Origin: Setoptus koraiensis
Lineage: Eukaryota > Arthropoda
Reading direction: 5' to 3'
Length of the DNA stretch: 64,000 bases
Assembly: GCA_048013815.1 (NCBI GenBank)
Contig: CM106585.1
Location: 19,530,001-19,594,000 of the forward strand
Part shown: positions 1 to 10,300 of the stretch, in pieces
Position numbering within the stretch: the stretch's first letter is position 1
Layout: every line of letters starts with the position of its first letter
Made by a program: the position numbers and the translations under genes
The notes under the pieces: model-generated
Database searches by the model: none
Seen by the model: the letters and a program-made list of their open reading frames with translations, nothing else
What the model was told of the DNA's origin: nothing

Positions 1-1952
1 TGGTCCTAGCTCGATCAGTTCACATAACTTCAAGCGAGGCACTTTCTAGCAGCTGGATTGAAGAGATTCTGCAAGACATTAAGCAAGTCACTCCTCTGAG
101 TTGGTCGACCTTCTCTTTGAACCATTTCCCACCAAGCATTAAAGAATTCTTCCAGACTAATATGCCCCCAAAAGAAAACAACGCTCAATTAAAACCTGCT
201 GTAGAAGAAGAATATAGAAAATGGAAGGCTATAACTAATGAGAATAGCCTTGTTACTCATTTCTCACAACCCAATGCACCACCACTCTTCATTTGTTTAT
301 TATGGAAAATGGTGCTGAAGAAAGAACTCCTTCTAGAGAAAGAATATCTCAATCCTATTGTATACAAGATCCTAGATAGTATAAGAATCAAGGCGCTGTC
401 AGCTCACCTCAGAACTTTCGCAGATTACTTGGTGTACGAATGTGCCAACTCTCACTCTCAAGAATTCACTAAATACATGGATGCTCTAAGTGATCTCATA
501 TGGAAATTCCATATCATAACTTTGGACAGATTAACTTTGATTATGTGTTTGAGGAGTTTCGAGGGTAAAGAAGCGACTGTTTGCTCGTTCATTATTCAAA
601 ATCTGTTACTTCAGAAGAATCTTTTCAAAACCAGATTATTGTTTTTCATACACAACTACTCACCTGAACATTGGAGGCAGAATCCCGACTGGTACGAAAA
701 CCATCTGAACTTTCACAAGAGATTTCCAGAAAAATACTACTCTGACTGTTTGATAGGAATCAACCAATCGAGTTCACAATCACTACCATTGCCAACATAC
801 TTTAGTAATGTATGCTTGAGGTTGATCTATGTATTCGATCTCTTGATACATCGTTACTTGGAATTACCGGCAACACATATTGAGGCAGCCGGTGCCCTAA
901 CTCTTCTGAATGAGTTCGGCTGCATCTACAAATTTCACGAAAAGCCTATCACTTACTTATACAATACATTGAATTACTATAATGCTATATTACAAGAGAG
1001 GCCTGCTATGAAATACAGACTTGTCGCATCAATAACTGGAGCTTTCAAAGATATAAAACCATCAAACTGGTGTTTCAGCGAAAGCTTCAATCATTACTTG
1101 AAAAAACAGCCTGAGGAGGCTTGGAAACCTAACCTGAGTTATTACATAAAGCTCATTGGGAGACTAGTAGATACTCTTCAGAACAAGTCAGTTTTTCCAC
1201 ATACTGATTGGAGGTTCAACGAATTTCAGAATGTCAAGTCTCATGCTTTGTATTGTACCAGTGTAGAATTAATGGCTCTACCTGAAACGCCTCAAGTAGT
1301 TGGCGGCAATCTTCTCGATATTATTCTAGTCGGTCACGTCTGGTTGGATAGAGATGCCATTGTGCATTGGATGAATGCCATAGGATTGGTGTTGACCGCT
1401 CTACCAACAAGTTACTACAATGTCCTCAATGCTAAAATTATGGAATACCTGCAATCACCGCTTCTCACACAAGAAAGTTATCTACAGAATGTATTACAAC
1501 TCATCGATTTCTGCGATAACCATCAAAGAATGTACGAATCCCAACTAAGCTACCTTGTTGCTCTTACTCATGCAGTTTGGCATCATTCTAACACAGGACA
1601 AATCTCCAGTCTACCGGTATTTTTGAGAGAAGAAATCAAACCTGCTATCAAAACTGAGAATCAATATCTATTCATATGTTGTCTCATAGGACCGTTTTTG
1701 CCGCGTATTGAGCGTACGCGGACGATGATGGACGTTACAATCGAACTGTATGAGATTCTTGAGAAGGTTGATCAACTGTGTGACATACAACACCTCGACA
1801 CTATATGTGACTTATTGTATCATATCAAGTATATGTTCACTGGTGATGCGGTGAAGAAAGAGATTGAACGATGTATTAGAAACTTTAAGCCCAGGCTTCA
1901 ATTTCGCCTTCGTTTCATCACCCATCTGAATATTAGTGAAACTAAGACATAA
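1..1952 (+). CDS. Med23: Mediator of RNA polymerase II transcription subunit 23, C-terminal part
   Basis: This is a 3' partial gene. The frame starting at base 3 is open from the window edge to TAA at 1950-1952, about 649 codons, so the first in-frame ATG is not the true start. MED23 is a tail-module subunit of the nuclear Mediator complex, which links activators such as ELK1 to RNA polymerase II. The sequence follows animal MED23 closely: FPPSIKEFF, EEEYRKWKAITNEN, PPLFICLLWKMV, TFADYLVYE, CSFIIQNLLLQ, NSPEHW-like NYSPEHWRQN, KPITYLYNTLNYY, DWRFNEFQN, LTHAVWHHSNTGQ and the C-terminal DLLYHIKYMFTGD and KPRLQFRLRFITH. It is helical repeat protein with no catalytic site. No intron is visible in this part, so the last ~650 residues lie in one exon. 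The N-terminal half lies outside the window. Confidence 0.95.
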   Translation, partial: VLARSVHITSSEALSSSWIEEILQDIKQVTPLSWSTFSLNHFPPSIKEFFQTNMPPKENNAQLKPAVEEEYRKWKAITNENSLVTHFSQPNAPPLFICLLWKMVLKKELLLEKEYLNPIVYKILDSIRIKALSAHLRTFADYLVYECANSHSQEFTKYMDALSDLIWKFHIITLDRLTLIMCLRSFEGKEATVCSFIIQNLLLQKNLFKTRLLFFIHNYSPEHWRQNPDWYENHLNFHKRFPEKYYSDCLIGINQSSSQSLPLPTYFSNVCLRLIYVFDLLIHRYLELPATHIEAAGALTLLNEFGCIYKFHEKPITYLYNTLNYYNAILQERPAMKYRLVASITGAFKDIKPSNWCFSESFNHYLKKQPEEAWKPNLSYYIKLIGRLVDTLQNKSVFPHTDWRFNEFQNVKSHALYCTSVELMALPETPQVVGGNLLDIILVGHVWLDRDAIVHWMNAIGLVLTALPTSYYNVLNAKIMEYLQSPLLTQESYLQNVLQLIDFCDNHQRMYESQLSYLVALTHAVWHHSNTGQISSLPVFLREEIKPAIKTENQYLFICCLIGPFLPRIERTRTMMDVTIELYEILEKVDQLCDIQHLDTICDLLYHIKYMFTGDAVKKEIERCIRNFKPRLQFRLRFITHLNISETKT

Positions 1953-1978
1953 TGCTGCTTGTTCTGTTTTTTGAGTCA

Positions 1979-1984
1979 ATAAAA
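1979..1984 (+). terminator. Poly(A) signal of Med23
   Basis: AATAAA lies 27 bases after the Med23 stop, giving a very short 3' UTR. Confidence 0.75.
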
Positions 1985-2130
1985 TATCATAAATTTCTTG
2001 ACCATGATGCACACTATTATCTTACTAAAGCAAATCAATTCATTTATTTAAATTGTGATAAAATAAGGTTCTAGCTCATGTCAGGGTTACGGTTGAATCA
2101 GGTCAATAACCGTCATTATAGCGTATATTG

Positions 2131-2136
2131 TTTATT
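2131..2136 (-). terminator. Poly(A) signal of H2A.Z
   Basis: TTTATT on the plus strand reads AATAAA on the minus strand, about 90 bases after the H2A.Z stop. A poly(A) signal fits a replication-independent histone variant; I saw no canonical histone 3' stem-loop here. Confidence 0.65.
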
Positions 2137-2225
2137 TAATTGAGGAAGACAGTCTTGAGCTGCCTATGTTCTATGTATTTCTGTATGTATATATATATAT
2201 AAATAATCGGTGTGATTTAGTTAAG

Positions 2226-2627
2226 TTATACCTTCTGACCTGGTATACCAGCTCCGGCGGGCTTTTTATTGATCAAGGATTTGTGGATGTGTGGGATGAC
2301 ACCACCTCCTGCTATTGTGGCTTTGATTAACGAATCAAGCTCCTCATCACCGCGGATGGCCAACTGTAAGTGGCGAGGCGTGATACGTTTGACCTTAAGA
2401 TCTTTAGAGGCATTGCCCGCTAACTCGAGGACCTCAGCGGTAAGATACTCTAGAATGGCTGCAGAGTAGACAGCGGCGGTGGCACCGACGCGCCCATGGC
2501 TGGTGGTTCTTGATTTTAGGTGACGATGGATTCGGCCAACTGGGAATTGTAAACCGGCTCTTGCCGATCGTGATATGGCTTTAGCTTTTGATTTTCCTGA
2601 ATCTTTTCCGGCTTTACCTCCTGCCAT
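2226..2627 (-). CDS. H2AZ: Histone variant H2A.Z (H2Av type)
   Basis: A complete intronless coding region of 133 residues. H2A.Z replaces H2A in nucleosomes at promoters and is placed by SWR1/SRCAP-type remodellers. The N-terminal tail begins [17 protein letters not shown]; the histone fold carries the variant-specific runs [23 protein letters not shown] (here from about residue 51), [18 protein letters not shown] and the acidic-patch DEELD, followed by the variant [11 protein letters not shown]. The tail is short ([14 protein letters not shown]) like vertebrate H2A.Z, and lacks the SQ(E/A)Y-type C-terminal motif of Drosophila H2Av, so it is not the combined H2A.X/H2A.Z form. The last two codons, GTATAA, could also be read as a splice donor, so a further 3' exon is not excluded. 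It converges on Med23. Confidence 0.95.
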   Translation of the reverse strand: MAGGKAGKDSGKSKAKAISRSARAGLQFPVGRIHRHLKSRTTSHGRVGATAAVYSAAILEYLTAEVLELAGNASKDLKVKRITPRHLQLAIRGDEELDSLIKATIAGGGVIPHIHKSLINKKPAGAGIPGQKV

Positions 2628-2876
2628 TTTGATTTAAATTATAGATTTTTTTTTATATTTAGATATGAGGGCAATCGTTAGAATTGAATTGAGCGAATGA
2701 ATTGTCCGTTGAAATTAGCGATCGTATTTATTTGTGAGAAGCACGAACGCGTTGTCACGAGTGTGATGTTCACATAGAATCGTTGCATTAAATTTAAGGA
2801 CAGTGGGAAGAGAACGTGTGCCTTCCCCCAGACGATCGACTCATCTGATGGTGCGCAGAAGCCGAAAAATTTTCAA

Positions 2877-2893
2877 TTCGAAATTTGGCGCTC
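2877..2893 (+). promoter_or_regulatory. E2F-like element, copy 1
   Basis: TTCGAAATTTGGCGCTC contains TTTGGCGC, matching the E2F/DP consensus TTTSSCGC, about 250 bases upstream of the divergent H2A.Z start. E2F control of an S-phase-linked histone variant is plausible but inferred. Confidence 0.4.
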
Positions 2894-2992
2894 GCTTTTA
2901 TTGGGGGAAGAGCACAATTTTGTGCCCCCGTTTTAAGCTGAAGCACAGCGAATGCGGGATTTATCATTCGAAAACAAAGAGTGGGATGCGCG

Positions 2993-3053
2993 CTCGTTTG
3001 GAAAGGACGACAAGAGAACTCATGAGTCCTCAGGTCGTCCTTTTCAAAACGAG
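2993..3053. repeat. 61-bp near-perfect inverted repeat (hairpin)
   Basis: Left arm 2993-3011 (CTCGTTTGGAAAGGACGAC) and right arm 3034-3053 are complementary except for one mismatch and one bulge. The 22-base spacer is itself mostly palindromic, with ACTCATGAGT at its centre, so almost the whole 61 bases can fold into one stem. Confidence 0.75.
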
Positions 3054-3092
3054 TGTTATCCTCACATACGTGTAACAGGCGCACTCGCACGC

Positions 3093-3136
3093 GCGCCACC
3101 AAGCGGTCAGTCCGGCTGATGAGCGCCACCAAGTGG
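3093..3136 (-). promoter_or_regulatory. Pair of CTCF-like sites
   Basis: Two direct copies, GCGCCACCAAGCGG (3093-3106) and GCGCCACCAAGTGG (3123-3136). Read on the minus strand, CCACTTGGTGGCGC fits the metazoan CTCF core CCASYAGRKGGCRS at 13 of 14 positions and the other copy at 12 of 14. Position between two differently oriented genes fits an insulator, but this is inferred from motif match only. Confidence 0.35.
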
Positions 3137-3440
3137 TCGGTGTCGCAAGCCCACAGCACTATTCGATTGTGCTAGCGGGTCGGGCCGAAGAACTGGGCTC
3201 TCATGTGCCGTTATGCTACTAGATGCAGGCAAGATGCTATTGGTGGCATCAATCACAAATTGACGGTCTTGGTTAATTCACATTATTAAAATAAGAGCGA
3301 ACAACAATATCTTACTGTCTCTGTCGTTCTGTTCTCGGATCTCACAAAAGCTGACAATATGTAAATTTGCGACTGAGCGGCCAGTCGTCATTTGACATAG
3401 CTTTGCGTGTGCGCATGCGCACAAGCTACAAAAAGTTAGA

Positions 3441-3457
3441 TTCGAAAATTGGCGCTC
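3441..3457 (+). promoter_or_regulatory. E2F-like element, copy 2
   Basis: TTCGAAAATTGGCGCTC differs from copy 1 (2877-2893) at one base. ATTGGCGC is a weaker fit to TTTSSCGC. It lies about 375 bases before the downstream gene's ATG. Confidence 0.3.
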
Positions 3458-3833
3458 ACAGTTTCGCAGTTTCCTTCCCCTCTCAGTATGGAATAAATTT
3501 CACGTTGACGCGTTTTGGGTTGCCCCAAATAATTGTGCACCAGCGACGCGCTTTGCGCACTCGCACAATTCAAGCTGAAGTTGGCAAGATGGAGGACGAT
3601 CGAACTAGCATTATCATTCGATTATTCGCCATTGTGCCACCGTCACCAAACAGCTAGCCGAACAACCGCAACAGCAGCAGCAGCAGCCATAGGCACGTTT
3701 AAATGAGGCGACCAATGCCAAGGTGCAAACATATAAAGCGATATATTAAAAGCAACATATTGTTTATATTAAAAGAATTTAGCAATAATAATCACAGGGA
3801 TAGAAGAGAGCGCAATAGCAACAACCACAAGTC

Positions 3834-5417
3834 ATGCACATCAGCAAAACAACAATGATTGCAATGAGAAAGAAATCTCGCCTATGCACAACATCCGGCC
3901 TCGACTTTATCATCATGCTGCTGTTAATATCAGAAGGTTCCATATTGATTAGGAGGCCCCAGGCCAACAGCGGCAGTTATACAATCGAGTACAGAGTCGA
4001 TCATCGTCAGCAGTGCAAACAGCAGCGGCCGACCAGCCACAATTGTTGTGCCATCCTACTAGCGGAGGCCAAGGGTGTTGCCGGCATGGGCAAGGCCGGC
4101 CAAGGTGTCGAGGGAGGCCAGGGTGGCACGGACAAGGCGGGCCAGCGAGTTCCTCGCGAAACCTATCTGGCCTTGTCCTATGCTTGCACTTGGATCTTGT
4201 TTACACTATCTGTGCCAGTGTTATTTTATGGCCTCAACAAAATGCTTGGCAAGGTTAAAGTTTGTTGTGGGTGCAAAAAGAAAGCCAGCCATCCAAAACA
4301 GACAGAGAGAAAACACAAACAAAAACAACAATCAACTCAATCTCTCATTGGTACTATAAGTGGTCAGATAAGCCAGAGTAAGAGCGATTCCGCCGGAAAT
4401 GCCAGCAGTAATAGCGTGTGCGAGCAGCAAGGCAAACGAACAACGCAATCACAATTCCAAAATCATCAGTACCTAAATCAATACTTTTCTAATGCTGGTG
4501 GCGCTGATATTAATGGGAATACCAACGAATCTTTCAGGTCAAAAGTAAAAGCACCAAAACTGAAACAACTAGAACAACAAGCCACCATTGGTAAATATAA
4601 TTTGCAACAACAACAACAGCAGCTAGAAATGCTTCAAAATAGTCTCATGTCAACTAACCTTGCCTTATATCATCAACAGCACCAACAACAACAACAACAA
4701 CAACAACAAATGCAGCAGCAGCAGTCAGCTTTAAGTAATTCGCAGCAAGACTTCGATAAAAGAAGTGATACTAGGCCAGATAAAAGAAACAACAATTGTT
4801 ACAATTTTCAACAACTCAATGGTTACAATCTTCCCCCATTGAAATCCAATTACAATTTCCACAACAATTTCTACTACACAAACCTTCACAACAATAACAG
4901 TAATGGCCTGTCTAATGTTGTTAAAAGTGCACCCAGTGTTGAACAATCCCATTTACTGCAGCAGCAGCAACAACACCCGCACCAGAACAAAAACAAAATA
5001 ATCAAAATACAACCCAAAAAGTCCAAACAGTGTCCCAATAGTAATAATAATTTGCTAGTCATGGATAATTCACACAATACAACAACCTCCTCATCCAACT
5101 CATCCAAGTCAAATAATGGTGCCGAATCGAAAAAAGGATCGCCCTCAGATTCTTTTTATTCTTCTAAACCGCCGCCAGTCACACAACAACCACCCTACAA
5201 TGAACACCTAGACCGACTTACGTTCGGACCAATGAACCATAGCCAAAGTATGAACTTGACCGACTTGAACTCTTACAACTCAACCAGTACAGATGCACAA
5301 CCAAATATCAACTCTGATTTTTTAATAGGAGCCAAGACACTATCCCACTATCCTGATCTCAAGGTAGATAGTAACTTTGGTTATTCGCTCGTGATGCGCG
5401 ATAACATGGCTCGATAA
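3834..5417 (+). CDS. Q/N-rich membrane protein, function unknown
   Basis: I do not recognise this 527-residue protein. The start is the first ATG (3834); M8 and M11 are alternatives. A hydrophobic stretch at about residues 22-39 may be a signal anchor; a clearer transmembrane segment lies at 111-134 (YLALSYACTWILFTLSVPVL), followed by a cysteine cluster CCGCKKK (144-150) suited to palmitoylation and then a basic, very long polar tail. The tail is Q/N/S rich, with CAA/CAG runs giving QQQQQQ tracts around residues 257-262 and 283-300, and a proline-rich stretch before a non-repetitive end (SHYPDLKVDSNFGYSLVMRD). Topology would put the Q/N-rich part on the cytosolic side if residues 111-134 are the only span. 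The reading frame is single-exon. A Gly-rich stretch precedes the span. No family assigned; coding status rests on length, composition and the following poly(A) signal. Confidence 0.65.
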   Translation: MHISKTTMIAMRKKSRLCTTSGLDFIIMLLLISEGSILIRRPQANSGSYTIEYRVDHRQQCKQQRPTSHNCCAILLAEAKGVAGMGKAGQGVEGGQGGTDKAGQRVPRETYLALSYACTWILFTLSVPVLFYGLNKMLGKVKVCCGCKKKASHPKQTERKHKQKQQSTQSLIGTISGQISQSKSDSAGNASSNSVCEQQGKRTTQSQFQNHQYLNQYFSNAGGADINGNTNESFRSKVKAPKLKQLEQQATIGKYNLQQQQQQLEMLQNSLMSTNLALYHQQHQQQQQQQQQMQQQQSALSNSQQDFDKRSDTRPDKRNNNCYNFQQLNGYNLPPLKSNYNFHNNFYYTNLHNNNSNGLSNVVKSAPSVEQSHLLQQQQQHPHQNKNKIIKIQPKKSKQCPNSNNNLLVMDNSHNTTTSSSNSSKSNNGAESKKGSPSDSFYSSKPPPVTQQPPYNEHLDRLTFGPMNHSQSMNLTDLNSYNSTSTDAQPNINSDFLIGAKTLSHYPDLKVDSNFGYSLVMRDNMAR

Positions 5418-5565
5418 AAATAGTTGCAAAGTGAGATGATATGTATATTATAATAATAATATATCAAATGTTACTGTATAAAGCACTAGTCTTGTTTGGT
5501 CTTTTTATTCGAAAGGAAAAACGAAACATATCCTAGAAAAATTTATTACCATGCTGAAAAAGTAA

Positions 5566-5571
5566 AATAAA
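5566..5571 (+). terminator. Poly(A) signal after the Q/N-rich membrane protein gene
   Basis: AATAAA about 150 bases after the stop at 5417. Confidence 0.6.
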
Positions 5572-7300
5572 AGTCAATTCTACCAAGATGGTAATTCAAG
5601 CAGCATTCCATATAACAGTGGTATGTGTCATAAATCAAACTTGTAAAAAGATGAAAATTCATCCAGCAGTAGTATATTTGGACAGGTTAAGTCAGATGGG
5701 ATTTAAACCACAAAAGCGTTTTGATTTTTGACACGCAAATCCCCCAAAGAGCTGGCCCGCTGGTCTCTTAATATTCGTCCTAGGTGTGGCGCTGTTCCTT
5801 TCCTGATGCATCCAAATTCATTCAAACAGATTAGTGTAGCTTCGAAGCTTTCGTCAGCCTACGTCAAATCTGTCCTCTTTTATCCTTGCTTTTAGTGAAA
5901 GTATCAACTAAAACGGTACCTTTAATCGTCTGGGTGCGGATTTACGATAAGTAGAAGTGGATATTCTCGGCTTCCTACTACAATGAGGATATCTTAATTT
6001 CTAACCTAACACGCACTCTTTCCGGCCATGACATCGATTAGAGCTTGATAAATGGAAGCTACTCTGTGAATTCCATTATGTGGATAGCTATCCGGGGCGC
6101 ATTTTTATCATTATCATGAAGCATGATGAATCTCTACTTGAGCCATGAAAACTTTTGATATAACGTTTTCTTGCCCATAAACGCGACTTGTTTCACTCTT
6201 GTTCGAAATGAATAGCGATGGTTTTTTATTTTATGTTCATCTGGCAATATCTGTCTTTTGTGACGATTATATATTTATGTATTGAAACAACAAAGTAGAG
6301 GCGAGATCAAGCCATGAAGAAGACCCTCCTCCTTGAATGGCGAGCATACATGGATAAATCGATGGACCGAAACCGCTTGGCTGGCATGAACATGGTCAAT
6401 GGCTATCCAGAACAAATCCGTCTATGTCGGCTAGCGTCGAAACCAATACATTAAAACATGATAACTCTTTCGCCATTTTAACGCCGTTCAATTCCCAGCA
6501 GCAACATTAACGAGAGCACGTTCATGAAAAGCCAAACACTAGTGGAGAATATCGGCCTCTCTATCAGTATTTTGTCTATTCACCACTGTTACCGTTTCGA
6601 TTCTTTATATCCATTCAGCAATGTGTGTAGCAGTATAGAGATCGAAGAGCCATCGCATAAGACTAAGAAGATCAATAAGAATGAGAGGGTAAGAACGAAG
6701 GACAAAGGAAGAGATACGATGCGCCCCAAAAACGAACGTGTTGTTGACACAATCTTCTTTTCTTTTGTACAGTCGGTCTAGCGTTAGCAGTGGCGGTTGT
6801 AAAAGCAGCAGTAATAGTAGTAGTAGTAGTAGTGGTAGTATCAGCTGCACTAGTGATGGTAGTATTGGTATTGACGATGGTGGTGGTGGTGACAGCAAAT
6901 TGGATAGAGCAAATTACCTTGCATGGTTAGATGGCGCAATGGTTGTTATATCATCGGAAGCTTTATTCTTCTTTGTTGTGTATGAATCGAAAAGAAAACT
7001 AGCTTAGAAGCGACGAGGGTTAGGGGAAGATGAGGATGAGGATGAAGATGAAGTTGGCACAAGAAACGGATAGACAGTATGAGTAGCGATGGTGATAGTG
7101 ATGACGGTGGAATAAAATGAGAGTGAAATAAAGATGGATGAGAGAGGGCCGCGCATATACGCACAATGGAGTGAAATAAGTGATGTGCATTACTTATACC
7201 GCCACCCTTAAGGTATTCTACAGGGCAGTTACCTGGCGCCGTACGCAGAGGCTGAATTGTATCCAGGTATCCATTTCGACAATCGAGAGACTGCGAAATT
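5572..7300. other. Non-coding stretch, possibly with decayed sequence
   Basis: No supported gene. On the minus strand about 6000-6110 reads KCAPDSYPHNGIHRVASIYQ and continues 14 residues to a stop; it looks protein-like but is short and bounded upstream by a stop, so it may be a relic exon or chance. 6800-6895 is a degenerate AGT/GGT triplet repeat. Confidence 0.4.
6800..6895. repeat. Imperfect AGT/GGT trinucleotide repeat
   Basis: A run of AGT triplets grading into GGT triplets, interrupted by a short unique stretch. Simple sequence; explains Ser- and Val-rich false reading frames in both directions. Confidence 0.8.
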
Positions 7301-10300
7301 GTATCAAATAGTGAGTGGCCCCGCTTGATCCCGCTCACTTACTGTTCCTATTTTGCTGCCAGGCTTACTAGCATTCGATACAGAGGGGAGGGGGGCCTAA
7401 GAGATAAAAGGAGCCTAAAGCCAGCCAGAAGTAATGAGTTTCTAGTGAAGTATGAGTTGGATGTAAGCCAGCCAGCCTGCCAGCCAGCGAGTAGACCGGT
7501 GGTGAGCCAGCCGCAATCGGGCCAGAGATATAAATCTGTAGAACGTGCAAAGAACAAAAGTGTTCCGTTGATGCTGCTTCGCATTCTTCCTCTGGCCGAC
7601 TGACTGTTTCTACAGATGAGTCAAAGGAAGGAATCTCGCAATCCTTTTATCCAAAATTAACTTAAACCCCTATTCAACAGCGCGCCCAAACCTAAAATAG
7701 AACAATCAAATTCTCACCGTTACGCCGTGAGTACAATGCGTCTACCATCTAGACGGGCCTAGCCCATACAATAGCACTCATTGAGACATTTGTTCACCAT
7801 CTCGCCGCCTGGCCTGGTTGTGTGGCTCTGATGGCGCCACTTGGCCCCCATCGGACTGATGTGGCTGCCTTGGCAGCCATTGAACTCTTTCATCCGACAA
7901 CGGCAAACCACAAGTAAGCTCGTTTGTTGCGGCGACAGTACCAACGGTGGCAGCTGATGAAGGTGTTACTATCCGAATGGGAACACTGAACAGGTCCAAC
8001 TGGTATATGATGGTATGTGGTGGTATGGACAGGCTGGTATGTGTGCGCCGTTGGATCGGAAGTAGCTCCAGTTAGGATCGTGGGCCCGGCCCGGATGGTT
8101 GCTTGTGGGGCGCTCATAAATGCGAAATGTGTGAATACTGTTACTTTATATAGATCACGTTCTTTTCATTTTTGTTGTTGTTGGCCATGCTACGGCCGCG
8201 GCCCACACTATTAGTGGCATAGACAAATGTAATTGTTTGTGTGTATCGTGCAAGATGCGCTTGTAGTGGTATAAATAGGCTCCGGTTTCTGGCAGGCTGG
8301 CCCCGCATGTGCGATCGTCAGTTTGTCTGGCACAAGTGTTGCATGCAAGAAAGTGCCCCATCCCATTCGAGGAGCCAGCCCGCGGGTGCCGAAGGAAATA
8401 GGGCGAGCAGCAAGTTATTGTTGTGGTGTGATAATGGCGAGACATGCATTGTTGAAAATAGTTGCTTTTGTGCGTTCGCTCAGTCTATCGAATTAGGCCC
8501 GTGCGCACCTGATTTCGGTTGTTAGCAGCAGCAGCAGCAGCTCATCGATTAATCATTTATATTTGCCACCTAACCAGACCGCACTTGGCTCCAGTCTGGC
8601 CAGGCCGGCGGGCCCATCGAGCCAGCCGGCGGGCCCCGCGAGTCGGGCAGTCAAGCGAACGAGAGCACTCTACTCATTTAACTCTCGCTTAAGTACCGTG
8701 CTCAATCTCAATCTGGCCAGCCAAAACTGTTTGCTGTGTGTGTGTGTGTGTTGCCTCTAGCTTGTGTCAGGGCTGGCCGACAAACAAAGATTGCTTATGT
8801 ATGTTTGAGCAAGGCTCGTCAGCGGCCACGACGACGAGGCTAATCGAAGACGCGGCCCCACGAAACGCCGGCCCCTGGCGGCTCTGGCGGGCGCGTTTTC
8901 GTTGATTGAAAGACGACAAACTGAGTGATGGGCGCAAGAGGGAGCCAGGGCGACACACACACACACACGCACAAACAACACAAAATAACTGGTTCGAGCT
9001 TAGAGGGCGTTAGAGGGGCCAGTGGCACAATGGCCATAAAATGGCCAGACATTCATTGTGGGGCCCCGCGCCTCGATCGATTTGCCATTAACGCCGCTGG
9101 GCTCGCTGCCATTCACAATGCGCGTTATTTTCGCTAGTTTCGCGCTGCAATTCGCTCGACCGGGGGGGGCTCCAGCAGCAACTAGCTCATGAATCTATTA
9201 TTATTATGAGTGGCCGGGCGCCTTGTTAGTCTTGTCACTCGTTGGTTGCGACCAATATGCTAACTTTACAAAGACAACAACAGCCTCGACAGGGCTGCCC
9301 CCGGTCCACATTAACCGCGCGCAGCGGCTCTATATAACGGCTCGCATGACATTCCGGCTGGCAGCGCGGCCTCCGTGCTCAATCGAGCCGCTCACGAGCT
9401 GCCCGTCAGAGGCGTGACCCGACCGCCGGCGTAGCGAGAACAAAAAACATCGTTGCTGCTCGGGGCCGTCGGTTGGCCGGTTATGACTGCCGGTCACTTT
9501 GTGGTGCCAAACGGGGCGACAACAACGTGCTGGCCGATATCGATTGATGGCTGGGCTCGCAGCCATCACCGGCTGCTGGGGGCACCGCAGGGCCACGATA
9601 TCTACTGAAGCGTGTTTTATGCCGACGCGGGACACTATCAACAAATGGATACTACTGGCCGCTGGCCGGCCGGCCGGCCGACTGAGGCGCCGATGGCCAC
9701 GGGCAACGGGAACGTGTTCGGGTCAACATTGCAGGCATTAAACTGCGAGCGAGCCACCAAAAGAAGCGTTAGCCAGAATTGAAATTGGCCGAAAGAGAAT
9801 TGCAGAGCGCACACATTCAATGGGCTGCCCGTAAGCACAGTATTCGGTATTATTGCTCTCTCCTCGGATAAGATATGTGTAGTGATACTCACGCACGCAC
9901 ACTTTTGGGGCCCCAAATTGGCGCAAGTGCGCCAAGTGTGAGTGCGCCGGCCAGCCATTCCGCCGGCCGTGGCTGCTGGGGCCCTCGGGAGCCTGGCCGC
10001 AGTGGCCGCGGTGGCCGCGCCAGCTTCACCGACTGCCCAAATTTGGCTGCCGGGCGGCTAAATTGGCGCACGAACGAGCCGACGAGCCCGCTAACAAGCA
10101 GCCGGTGGGGCGCAATCAATTGTTGACATTGGCCGAAATAAGTAATATCGGCAATATCAGGCCGAGCGGCCAAAAAAGGTCGCTCGGCCCATACTAATCG
10201 TTGTTGTTTTAGCTTGCTGGCAAGTATCGTCTGTGCACTTACTGCTGCATATGCGCGCATTATACGGCGCATTATGTGACGTTACGTAAACAGTTACATC

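Larger units (their letters stand above)
2640..3833. other. Intergenic promoter region between H2A.Z and the Q/N-rich gene
   Basis: No convincing coding sequence. Two loosely similar segments (about 2865-2975 and 3430-3630) share TTCGAAA(T/A)TTGGCGCTC, then AAGCTGAAG, then TTATCATTCG in the same order, suggesting a diverged duplication of promoter sequence. The interval also holds a long hairpin and two CTCF-like sites, listed separately. A CAG-type run lies at about 3672-3690. Confidence 0.5.
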
